Of a stretch of DNA of 64,000 nt, positions 26,200 to 33,713 are shown piece by piece. The translations under genes were made by a program, and so were the position numbers. Source of the DNA: Parvicella tangerina (GTDB lineage Bacteria > Bacteroidota > Bacteroidia > Flavobacteriales_D > Parvicellaceae); the NCBI RefSeq assembly GCF_907165195.1, contig NZ_OU015584.1:1364001-1428000 (forward strand), read 5' to 3'. The notes under the pieces were generated by a model, which worked only from the letters and a program-made list of their open reading frames with translations, searched no databases and was not told where the DNA came from. The first letter of the stretch is position 1; each line of letters opens with the position of its first letter.

Positions 26200-26215
26200 C
26201 TTGACTTTCGTCAAG
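26200..26215. promoter_or_regulatory. Crp/Fnr-type palindrome CTTGAC-N4-GTCAAG
   Basis: A perfect six-base inverted repeat with a four-base spacer, the geometry of Crp/Fnr-family sites (TTGAT-N4-ATCAA in FNR; TTGAC-N4-GTCAA is a common variant). Its centre is about 42 bases before the start point predicted from the -7 box at 26238-26245, the class II activator position. A Crp/Fnr gene sits at the other end of the target gene. Confidence 0.65.
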
Positions 26216-26237
26216 GAGTTATACCTTGGGCTTGCTT

Positions 26238-26245
26238 TAGCTTTG
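26238..26245 (+). promoter_or_regulatory. -7 box TAGCTTTG of the DUF4386 gene
   Basis: TAnnTTTG match 30 bases before the ATG at 26276, without a TTG at -33. The expected -33 region lies just downstream of the Crp/Fnr palindrome, as in an activator-dependent promoter. Confidence 0.5.
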
Positions 26246-26275
26246 TGCTACTAATCAAACGTTAAATTATAAGTT

Positions 26276-26983
26276 ATGAAAGCACCGCAGTCCAAACGAA
26301 AAATGGCAATGCTAACAGGAGGCTCTATTTTAATGATGGCTTTAGCAGCTGGAGTTATCATGCCCCTGATTTTTAAACCAATCTTCGATGCCGAACTGGA
26401 TAAGGTTGATCAAGTGTTGTCAGTGATTAAACCTTATTTTCTTATTGGAATAATAGGTTGGGTAGTGATTTTGATCACAGATCTTATGGTTTCCTGGGGC
26501 CTTTACAAGTTTTACAAATCCAGAGAAAATCGTAAAGCAGAAGTAATGGGGGGGATGAGGTTTTTATACTCGGCAGGACTTGCATTGGGAATTATGCAAT
26601 TGATAAGAGCTCATCTCGTACTTGGTGAAGATAATTTCGATGCGATGCAGGTCTATGAGCTGGTAATTTCATTCCAGTCTATATGGCAATTTTCTTTAAT
26701 CATTTTTGGGGTTCATCTGTTAATGTTAAGTCCGCTCGTTTGTGAGAAGAAAACCTTCAAGCAATGGATAAGTGGAGTATTGTTTGTTGCAGGAATTGGG
26801 TACATACTCAGTAATATGGCCGATCTCTTTATCACTAATTATGATGAGTTATATCGTGAGAAAGTGGAATTAGCATTTATTTTACCAATGGTTCTCGGTG
26901 AAGTTTTGCTAGCCTTCTGGCTATTGATCAAAGGAGGTAAAGAAAGGGAGATTACTGGTCAGAAGCAACTAGTCGTTTCCTGA
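26276..26983 (+). CDS. DUF4386 domain membrane protein
   Basis: A 235-residue integral membrane protein with six or seven helices; segments such as MLTGGSILMMALAAGVIMPLI, GIIGWVVILITDLMVSWGLY and SIWQFSLIIFGVHLLMLSPL fit the DUF4386 pattern. Function is unknown. Its last 32 bases overlap the 3' end of the convergent Crp/Fnr gene, and its promoter region carries a Crp/Fnr-type palindrome, so it is probably the regulated target of its neighbour. Confidence 0.8.
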   Translation: MKAPQSKRKMAMLTGGSILMMALAAGVIMPLIFKPIFDAELDKVDQVLSVIKPYFLIGIIGWVVILITDLMVSWGLYKFYKSRENRKAEVMGGMRFLYSAGLALGIMQLIRAHLVLGEDNFDAMQVYELVISFQSIWQFSLIIFGVHLLMLSPLVCEKKTFKQWISGVLFVAGIGYILSNMADLFITNYDELYREKVELAFILPMVLGEVLLAFWLLIKGGKEREITGQKQLVVS

Positions 26984-27548
26984 TTCTGGATAACGATTCG
27001 GGAGTCATCCCCAAATAACTGGCAATTTGATGTAGTGGAACCCTGTTGATGAGGTCAGGTCGAGAGTTCAGAAAGTTCTTATATCGATCCATTGGGGAAG
27101 ATAGAATGAACTCTTTGTGTTCTTTTTTCGCTTTATTTAGATCAGACTCCAACATGTTTCGTGTTATTTCCAGAAGTTGGGGAAACTTTTCAAAGTGACG
27201 CTCCTCAATTTCTAGGTTGCCGGCAATTAGAAGGCAGTCCTCAACACATTCTAAAAAGGAAGAAGAAGGAGTTTGATTGGTGTAGGCCTCTGATGAAACC
27301 GTACCATTTGACTCCGTATAAAAAGCGGTGGTCCGCTCTGTACCATCAATAAATTGATATTCTCTAACCAGACCCTTGAGTACAAAATAACATTCGTTCG
27401 GAATCTTACCCGATTCAATCAGAACAGTACCTTTTTTTTGTGCCACTACAGGAATTAATTCAACAAGAACTTCAATCATTTCCGTATCGAGATTCGGGAA
27501 TGTTTGCAGAAAAGATCTTAGAATTGCTTGAGCAGATGAATTTGTCAT
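26952..27548 (-). CDS. Crp/Fnr family transcriptional regulator
   Basis: A 198-residue regulator. Residues about 20-120 form a cyclic-nucleotide-binding-like beta roll (GTVLIESGKIPNECYFVLKG), but the phosphate-binding cassette of true CRP is not evident and there are no N-terminal FNR cysteines. The C-terminal helix-turn-helix is VPLHQIASYLGMTPESLSRIRK (about residues 170-191), close to the consensus of Bacteroidota Crp/Fnr proteins. It is convergent with the DUF4386 gene. Its own upstream region (27549-27806) has a TGAC-N2-GTCA element that might be autoregulatory. Confidence 0.9.
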   Translation of the reverse strand: MTNSSAQAILRSFLQTFPNLDTEMIEVLVELIPVVAQKKGTVLIESGKIPNECYFVLKGLVREYQFIDGTERTTAFYTESNGTVSSEAYTNQTPSSSFLECVEDCLLIAGNLEIEERHFEKFPQLLEITRNMLESDLNKAKKEHKEFILSSPMDRYKNFLNSRPDLINRVPLHQIASYLGMTPESLSRIRKRLVASDQ

Positions 27549-27756
27549 TTTAAAAGATGTATTAAAGCGAAGGACTTATTAAAATGACGTGTCAGATAGA
27601 GACAATGATCAAGTTAGATAAGACCTTAAATTAACGCAACTAAGGTAGTCATTATTCATACAAATTCATTAACTTACAAACCCGCAAGAACTACTTGTTT
27701 TTCGGGATTGTGGATACAAGGTGGATTAAATAATCAAAAACTTTTCACGAACATCC

Positions 27757-27785
27757 TTGTTCTTTAATTCCAAGAATTATATTTG
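27757..27785 (+). promoter_or_regulatory. Promoter of the pyruvate dehydrogenase operon
   Basis: TTG (27757-27759), 18-base spacer, then TATATTTG (27778-27785), a full match to the Bacteroidota TTG-N17-23-TAnnTTTG promoter, 21 bases before the E1-alpha ATG. Confidence 0.65.
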
Positions 27786-27806
27786 TATCACTAAACACAC
27801 GATTAT

Positions 27807-28850
27807 ATGGCAACAACAGCTACAAATAAAAAATCGTCAGCAAAAAAAACATCAGCTAAGTTGAAGTTCAACAAGGCGCAGTACCTAAAGTGGTACGAGG
27901 ATATGTTGCTGATGAGAAAAATAGAAGAAAGAATCGGAGCGCTCTATATTCAGCAGAAGTTCGGTGGGTTTTGTCACTTGTATATAGGACAGGAAGCTGT
28001 TGTAGCAGGAACGGCATCAGCTTGTAAAAAAGAAGATAAGCACATCACGGCCTATAGAGACCATGCTCATCCAATAGCATTAGGAGTTCACCCAAAGTAT
28101 ATGGTTGCCGAGTTATACGGTAAACGTACAGGCATGTCCAAAGGAAAAGGAGGGTCAATGCACATGTTCCATAAAGAAGTGAACCTCATGGGAGGTCACG
28201 GTATTGTTGGTGCGCAGATCCCAATGGGTGCAGGTATTGCTTTTGCTGAAAAGTACAAAGGAACCAAGAATGTAACTTTCTGTTCGTTTGGTGATGGAGC
28301 TGCTCGTCAGGGAGCTTTGCATGAAACGTTCAACATGGCCATGACCTGGAAATTACCTGTTGTTTTTATTATTGAGAATAATAACTACGCGATGGGAACC
28401 TCTGTAAAAAGGACTACGAACGTATTGAATATGGCGGAAATAGGCGAATCCTATGATATGCCTTCATTTACGGTGGATGGAATGACCGTTGAAGATGTGC
28501 ATGAGGCTATAGACAACGCAGCAAAGCATGTGAGAGCAGGAAAAGGACCAGTACTTTTGAATATCGAAACATACAGGTATAAGGGGCATTCAATGTCTGA
28601 CCCGCAGAAGTATAGAACCAAAGATGAGGTAGAGGAATATAAAGAACAGGACCCGATTGAAAAAGTACTTAAAACGATCAAAGACAATAAACTGGCTACT
28701 GATAAACAAATTGAAGCAATTCAAAAGAAAGTCAAGGCAGTTATTGAAGAGTCAGTGAAATTCGCTGAAGAATCGGAGGACCTCGAAGGATACGAACTAT
28801 ACGAGGATGTTTATCAAGAACCAGATTATCCATTTATTAAAGAATATTAA
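27807..28850 (+). CDS. pdhA: Pyruvate dehydrogenase E1 component, alpha subunit
   Basis: A 347-residue thiamine-diphosphate enzyme subunit. The TPP/Mg motif runs from GDG (162-164) in CSFGDGAARQGALHETFNMA to the IENNNYAMGT segment (189-198). TAYRDHAHPIALG and GKGGSMHMF are PDH-alpha hallmarks, and the phosphorylation-loop analogue is KGHSMSDPQKYR. The lysine/serine-rich first 20 residues precede the conserved fold. With the adjacent E2 it belongs to the complex converting pyruvate to acetyl-CoA. The E1-beta gene is not adjacent; it must lie outside the window. Confidence 0.95.
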   Translation: MATTATNKKSSAKKTSAKLKFNKAQYLKWYEDMLLMRKIEERIGALYIQQKFGGFCHLYIGQEAVVAGTASACKKEDKHITAYRDHAHPIALGVHPKYMVAELYGKRTGMSKGKGGSMHMFHKEVNLMGGHGIVGAQIPMGAGIAFAEKYKGTKNVTFCSFGDGAARQGALHETFNMAMTWKLPVVFIIENNNYAMGTSVKRTTNVLNMAEIGESYDMPSFTVDGMTVEDVHEAIDNAAKHVRAGKGPVLLNIETYRYKGHSMSDPQKYRTKDEVEEYKEQDPIEKVLKTIKDNKLATDKQIEAIQKKVKAVIEESVKFAEESEDLEGYELYEDVYQEPDYPFIKEY

Positions 28851-28852
28851 GA

Positions 28853-30133
28853 ATGGCAGAAGTTGTTAAAATGCCCAAATTGAGCGATACCATGGTTGAG
28901 GGGGTAGTCGCTGAATGGCACAAAAAAGTAGGTGATAAAGTAGAAACTGGAGATCTCTTGGCAGAGATCGAAACGGATAAGGCTACTATGGAGTTTGAGT
29001 CTTTTCAAGAAGGTGTGCTTTTGCACATTGGAGTTGAGAAAGGAAAGGCTGCCGAAGTTGATGCTATTCTTGCCATTCTGGGCGAAGAAGGAGAAGACAT
29101 TTCTGAAATTCTTGAGAAAGCAGCTGCTGAAAAGGCCGATGCTAATGAAGAAGAGAAAGAAGTAAAGGAAGCTCCCAAAGAAGATGAGAAGCCTAAAGTA
29201 GAGGAACAGAAGTCGAAACCCACTCCTGCACCTACTAAGACAGTAACGAAGTCAACTCCAGTTAATTACCCATCAGCTTCGCAGGATAACGGAAGAGTGA
29301 TTGCTTCTCCATTGGCGAAGAAATTGGCTGAAGAAAGAAACATTAATTTGAAACTTGTAAGAGGAACAGGCGAAGGTGGGAGAATCGTAAAAAGAGATAT
29401 TGACAACTTTACGGGAGGTACTTCATTTTCAGGAGTTGAAAGCTATCGTGACGAACCAGTTTCTCAAATGAGAAAGGTTATCGCGCAAAGATTAGGTGAG
29501 AGTAAATTCACAGCTCCTCATTTCTACTTGACGATTAGTATTGATATGGATAATGCAATTGCTGCCAGAAAATCAATAAATGCTCAAATCGCTCCAGAGA
29601 AGATTTCTTTCAATGATTTAGTGATCAAAGCTTGTGCTGAGGCATTAAAGGAGCATCCGCAAGTCAATGCTGGCTGGCATGGAGATTTCATCAGGTTCAA
29701 CGATCACGTTCATATTGGTGTGGCTGTGGCGGTTCCTGAAGGGTTGCTTGTTCCAGTGATTAGGTTTGCAGATGGAAAAACATTAACGCAAATTGGAGGA
29801 GAAGTGAAGGAACTGGCTGGTAAGGCAAAAGATAAGAAGTTACAACCTGAAGACTGGGCAGGTAATACGTTTACCATATCTAATTTAGGTATGTTTGGAA
29901 TAGAAGAGTTTACCGCTATTATTAATCCTCCAGATGCTTGTATCTTAGCTGTTGGTGGAATTCAACAAACACCAGTTGTTAAGAATGGACAGATCGTCCC
30001 TGGTAACGTGATGAAAGTAACGCTTTCTTGTGATCACAGAGTAGTAGATGGTGCAGTTGGATCTGCTTTCTTAAATACCGTTAAGAATTATCTTGAAAAC
30101 CCAGTAGTATTATTGGGAAGAAACAGTATTTGA
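28853..30133 (+). CDS. pdhC: Pyruvate dehydrogenase E2, dihydrolipoamide acetyltransferase
   Basis: A 426-residue core enzyme of the complex. There is one lipoyl domain (1-77) with the lipoylated Lys43 in EIETDKATMEFES, a flexible Glu/Lys/Pro-rich linker (about 95-140), a peripheral-subunit-binding domain (about 150-185, IASPLAKKLAEERNI) and the catalytic domain with DHRVVDG (His395, Asp399). Bacterial E2 proteins may have one to three lipoyl domains; this has one. It begins two bases after pdhA and is followed by a strong terminator, so the transcript holds only these two genes. Confidence 0.95.
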   Translation: MAEVVKMPKLSDTMVEGVVAEWHKKVGDKVETGDLLAEIETDKATMEFESFQEGVLLHIGVEKGKAAEVDAILAILGEEGEDISEILEKAAAEKADANEEEKEVKEAPKEDEKPKVEEQKSKPTPAPTKTVTKSTPVNYPSASQDNGRVIASPLAKKLAEERNINLKLVRGTGEGGRIVKRDIDNFTGGTSFSGVESYRDEPVSQMRKVIAQRLGESKFTAPHFYLTISIDMDNAIAARKSINAQIAPEKISFNDLVIKACAEALKEHPQVNAGWHGDFIRFNDHVHIGVAVAVPEGLLVPVIRFADGKTLTQIGGEVKELAGKAKDKKLQPEDWAGNTFTISNLGMFGIEEFTAIINPPDACILAVGGIQQTPVVKNGQIVPGNVMKVTLSCDHRVVDGAVGSAFLNTVKNYLENPVVLLGRNSI

Positions 30134-30154
30134 TTTAAAAAAAATATCTTATGC

Positions 30155-30186
30155 AAAAAGGACGTCTTTTGGACGTCCTTTTTTTT
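30155..30186 (+). terminator. Rho-independent terminator of the pdhA-pdhC operon
   Basis: Twelve-base perfect stem AAAAAGGACGTC / GACGTCCTTTTT (30155-30166 and 30172-30183), five-base loop TTTTG, and a U tract. It starts 21 bases after the E2 stop codon. Confidence 0.92.
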
Positions 30187-30303
30187 ATATGTAATTATTT
30201 ATCAGGCTGTTCATAAACTTTACATGTAAAATATTGAGCAGTTAGACATTGTTTTTGGACTATTTATTTTTTGGAAGTTTAGCTAAAAGTGCAGATATTA
30301 GCG

Positions 30304-30759
30304 ATGAACCTACTTACAACTACGATGAATGAACGCGAGCTATTACTTCGTGAGATCGAAACGGATGATGCCATATTTGGTATTAGGCCAGATGGAATCC
30401 TTCATGTCTATATGAAGGATAACCTAGAGTTAGATGTTCCGGCACAATGGAGAATGATGGAGGTGTATGATGAGCTTACGCAAGGTGTTAAAACCCCTTT
30501 TATCTTTGAAGCAGGTGCGGGAGTTATAGTCACTAAAGAAGCTCGGGATAATGCGATAAAACTGGAACAACGATCGCCAATGGGAGCTTGTGCAGTGATC
30601 GTTTCAAATACGGCTTACGTCCTTATCGCAAACTTCTATTACAAGTTTAATAAGCCCACTATCCCTTATAGTGTGTTTAAAAGATTTGACAAAGGCATTG
30701 AATGGCTAAAGACAACTTCATGCTATCAACCCCAAAGAATTCTTAATAATACAGAATGA
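30304..30759 (+). CDS. SpoIIAA/STAS-like (DUF7793-type) small protein
   Basis: About 151 residues from the ATG at 30304; other starts are a GTG at 30289 and an ATG at 30325. The pattern GILHVYMKDNLELDV, then PFIFEAGAGVIVTKEARDNA, CAVIVSNTAYVLIANFYYKFNKPTIPYSVF and GIEWLK is that of the STAS/SEC14-like fold recalled in many Bacteroidota proteins, where the last part reads NKPxxPxxxF...EAxxWLK. Possible anti-anti-sigma or ligand-binding role, not shown. Its last 34 bases overlap the convergent barrel gene. Confidence 0.65.
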   Translation: MNLLTTTMNERELLLREIETDDAIFGIRPDGILHVYMKDNLELDVPAQWRMMEVYDELTQGVKTPFIFEAGAGVIVTKEARDNAIKLEQRSPMGACAVIVSNTAYVLIANFYYKFNKPTIPYSVFKRFDKGIEWLKTTSCYQPQRILNNTE

Positions 30760-31535
30760 TGTAATCCCCACTCGGAAAATTCAGGTCGGATCGATGACTC
30801 TTTAATCATCGTAACCTTGGTGTAGTGAGCATTGTATGAAGCGTCCAAAATGATTTGATCCGACAACCGATATTTGAATCCAAAACCAGATCCGCCACCA
30901 AAACCTGTTCCACCTGGTCGCTCGTTGGTTATTCCCTGAATGTTATGAACGATATTGTACTCACGATTATTCACAACAAAATAATTTCGTTCAATCTTGA
31001 CGCTGTTGAAATTACCAAACAACGGAAGATATCCGATAACTCCGTTATTTTCAAAAACGGTAAAACGGAGTCCTGCATTGATGTTTAGACGTTGTTCTTC
31101 TCCAAAAACTGGGAATTGTTCTAAAGGGTAATCTACTGACGTGGAAGTAGGGTCTTGAATCTCTACTACAAAAACATCCTGAACCTTCAACATGCCAACA
31201 TTTGCTTCAAGAAAGATATCCAAACTTTGATCCACAGAATAACCAATTATCCCACCAATCTCTAGGGATGGGCGATAGGTCATGTCCTGCGGTAGTTCAA
31301 CAATCTCATACGGGTATTGGAAGTAATTATCAAAATCTGGCTTGTAGTTAGGATGGTCGAAAGCCCATTCAATGCCGTAGAGCGAAAAATTTGACCCTCC
31401 ACTGTACATAATGGCAGTTTTCTTGTTGGCAATATGAGCTCCAAGGTTCACTCCAAAGAAAATTCCACTATCATCCTGGGCAACACCTGAAACTGAAATA
31501 AGAAGGACAAGAAATGATTGAAGTACTTTTTTCAT
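30726..31535 (-). CDS. Outer-membrane beta-barrel protein, PorT-like
   Basis: A 269-residue protein starting at the ATG at 31535 (MKKVLQSFLVLLISVSGVAQ signal peptide). The mature part is beta-rich: FFGVNLGAHIANKK, SLEIGGIIGYSVDQSLDIFLEANVG, LNINAGLRFTVF, GFGGGSGFGFKYRLSDQIILDASYN, ending in VLLRILWG with a terminal aromatic. It fits the outer membrane protein beta-barrel (PorT-like) group, whose roles vary. It follows the fused E1 gene by one base on the same strand. No specific function can be given. Confidence 0.7.
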   Translation of the reverse strand: MKKVLQSFLVLLISVSGVAQDDSGIFFGVNLGAHIANKKTAIMYSGGSNFSLYGIEWAFDHPNYKPDFDNYFQYPYEIVELPQDMTYRPSLEIGGIIGYSVDQSLDIFLEANVGMLKVQDVFVVEIQDPTSTSVDYPLEQFPVFGEEQRLNINAGLRFTVFENNGVIGYLPLFGNFNSVKIERNYFVVNNREYNIVHNIQGITNERPGGTGFGGGSGFGFKYRLSDQIILDASYNAHYTKVTMIKESSIRPEFSEWGLHHSVLLRILWG

Positions 31536-31536
31536 A

Positions 31537-33549
31537 TCAAAATGCAATAAGCTCATCTAGTTTTTTGGCAAAACGTTCTTTTGGTAAGAAATTATTCTCT
31601 AAAGGAATGGCGAACGGAACAGGCGTATCCAGACTTGCGGCTCTAACCACTGGAGCATCCAGGTATTCAAAGCATTCTTCAGCAATCAATGCGGAAATTT
31701 CACCTCCAATCCCTCCAGTAAGGCAGTCTTCGTGAAGTATAATCACCTTACCAGTCTTCTTTACAGACTCGAAAATGGTTGCAGTATCCAAAGGAAGCAG
31801 AGTTCTCAAGTCAATCAGGTCAGCAAACACATGTGGGTGCTCTTCCAAATACTCTTTAGCCCAATGAACTCCCATTCCGTAAGTGACAATTGTTACATCA
31901 TTTCCTTCAGTTACAAGATTCGCCTTACCGATTTCAGTAGTATAGTAATCTGTAGGAACGTCATCCGAAACCGATCGATAGAGCGCTTTGTGCTCAAAAA
32001 CCATTACCGGATTTGGGTCTTCAATAGCCGCTAGTAGAAGTCCTTTGGCTTCGACTGGGTTCGATGGATAAACAATCTTTAGTCCAGGAGTGTGAAAGAA
32101 CCAGGCTTCATTACTTTGACTGTGAAAAGGGCCAGCTCCCACTCCAGCACCAGTAGGCATGCGTATTACCACATCTGCATTTTCATTCCAACGATAATGC
32201 AGTTTAGCCAAATTGTTTACGATTTGATTAAACCCTACTGTGACAAAGTCCGCAAATTGCATCTCCATTACTGCCTTTTTGCCTTTAATAGAAAGTCCCA
32301 AAGCAGCTCCCACAATTGCTGATTCGCAAATGGGAGTGTTTCTTACTCTTTCCTTTCCAAAGTCATTAACAAAGCCTTCAGTTACCTTAAATACACCACC
32401 ATACTCTGCAATATCTTGCCCCATGATCACCAGGTTTTCATGCTTTTCCATGGCTTGATAAAGGCCATTTGAAATAGCGTCAATAAAACGCATTTCTTTC
32501 TGGTCATTGGATGAGGGAAGTATAACGTCACCGCTGTAAGGAGCATAAATGTCTGTTATTTCTTTGTCGGTGCTTACTTCGATCTCCGGAGCTTCATAAG
32601 CCACATCCAGTTCATCGGAGATCAACTTTTTAATCTCGGTTTCAATTCTTAGTTTGTCAGCTTCTGTGATGAGTCCTTCATCCATCATGAACATCTCAAA
32701 ATTGTGGACAGGATCTTTAACAGACCATTCATCTTGTAAACCTTCTGGATAATACTTGGTTCCAGAAGCTTCTTCGTGCCCTCTCATTCTGAAAGTAATA
32801 CATTCTAAAATAAATGGACGAGGTTTTTTACTTTGAGAACTCTTGATTTTTTTAACAGTGTTATACACTTCAAGAATATTATTTCCATCAACCTGAACCG
32901 CTTCCATGCCATATCCAATTCCTTTGTCGATGAATTGTTTACATCTAAATTGTTCATTTGACGGGGTGGACAACCCCCATTGATTATTTTCAATCACAAA
33001 GATCACGGGTAGATCCCATACAGAAGCAACGTTAAGCGCTTCATGAAAGTCGCCTTCACTAGCTCCGCCATCACCGGTGAAAACTAATGTCGTATCTTTA
33101 GCTTCATCCAGTAAATTGGCTAGAGCAATGCCATCAGCAATAGCGAGCTGAGGTCCTAGATGTGAGATCATTCCAACTACGTTGTAATCTTTCGTGCCAA
33201 AATGAAACGAACGATCCCTACCTTTTGTAAATCCCAGTTCTTTACCTTGAAATTGAGCAAAAAGACGATGAAGAGGAATATTTCTAGTGGTAAATACACC
33301 TAGGTTTCTGTGCATTGGAAGAATGAATTCATTTTCATTGAGAGCTGATGTACACCCCACAGAAATCCCTTCTTGACCGTATCCGGAAAACCACTTGGAG
33401 ATTTTGCCTTGTCGTAACAAAATCAACATCTTTTCCTCGATCATTCGAGGAAGTTTAATGCTGTAATAGAGTTCCTTTAATTTCTTATCACTTAGATTCT
33501 TTCGATCGAATTTAATATGCCTTTTTTCTAGCGTGCTCATGTGTTTCAT
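31537..33549 (-). CDS. Fused alpha-beta 2-oxoacid dehydrogenase E1
   Basis: About 670 residues in one chain. Residues 1-330 are an E1-alpha domain with the TPP motif VFTGDGGASEGDFHEALNVA ... FVIENNQWGLSTP; residues 350-671 are an E1-beta domain with VIMGQDIAEYGGVFKVTEG, VEMQFADFVTVGFNQIVNNLAK and PTGAGVGAGPFHSQSNEAWF. In most organisms these are separate subunits; fused forms are usually branched-chain or acetoin-type enzymes in Bacteroidota. The start is ATG 33549 (or 33540, MSTLEKRHIKF). It is a different paralogue from pdhA, and the outer-membrane barrel gene follows immediately. Confidence 0.9.
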   Translation of the reverse strand: MKHMSTLEKRHIKFDRKNLSDKKLKELYYSIKLPRMIEEKMLILLRQGKISKWFSGYGQEGISVGCTSALNENEFILPMHRNLGVFTTRNIPLHRLFAQFQGKELGFTKGRDRSFHFGTKDYNVVGMISHLGPQLAIADGIALANLLDEAKDTTLVFTGDGGASEGDFHEALNVASVWDLPVIFVIENNQWGLSTPSNEQFRCKQFIDKGIGYGMEAVQVDGNNILEVYNTVKKIKSSQSKKPRPFILECITFRMRGHEEASGTKYYPEGLQDEWSVKDPVHNFEMFMMDEGLITEADKLRIETEIKKLISDELDVAYEAPEIEVSTDKEITDIYAPYSGDVILPSSNDQKEMRFIDAISNGLYQAMEKHENLVIMGQDIAEYGGVFKVTEGFVNDFGKERVRNTPICESAIVGAALGLSIKGKKAVMEMQFADFVTVGFNQIVNNLAKLHYRWNENADVVIRMPTGAGVGAGPFHSQSNEAWFFHTPGLKIVYPSNPVEAKGLLLAAIEDPNPVMVFEHKALYRSVSDDVPTDYYTTEIGKANLVTEGNDVTIVTYGMGVHWAKEYLEEHPHVFADLIDLRTLLPLDTATIFESVKKTGKVIILHEDCLTGGIGGEISALIAEECFEYLDAPVVRAASLDTPVPFAIPLENNFLPKERFAKKLDELIAF

Positions 33550-33713
33550 CAATTATAACTCAAATTTAGAAAGAATGTTCAGACTACCTTATAATTGTTT
33601 AAAAGTTAGAACAAGTAGAAACTAAAATTTTGACCGTGCAACAATTTATAGTATTTTGGCGTCTTTGATTTCAGATAATCAATATTTACTTGCGGAATTC
33701 TACTTATTAAACT

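Noticed and set aside
27585-27594. TGAC-GT-GTCA near the Crp/Fnr start as second operator
   Set aside because: Two-base spacer differs from the four-base spacer at 26200-26215; one short match could be chance.
27681-27706. Hairpin CCCGCAAG...CTTG...CGGG before the pdh promoter
   Set aside because: Four-base arms interrupted by six unpaired bases; no plus-strand gene upstream to terminate.
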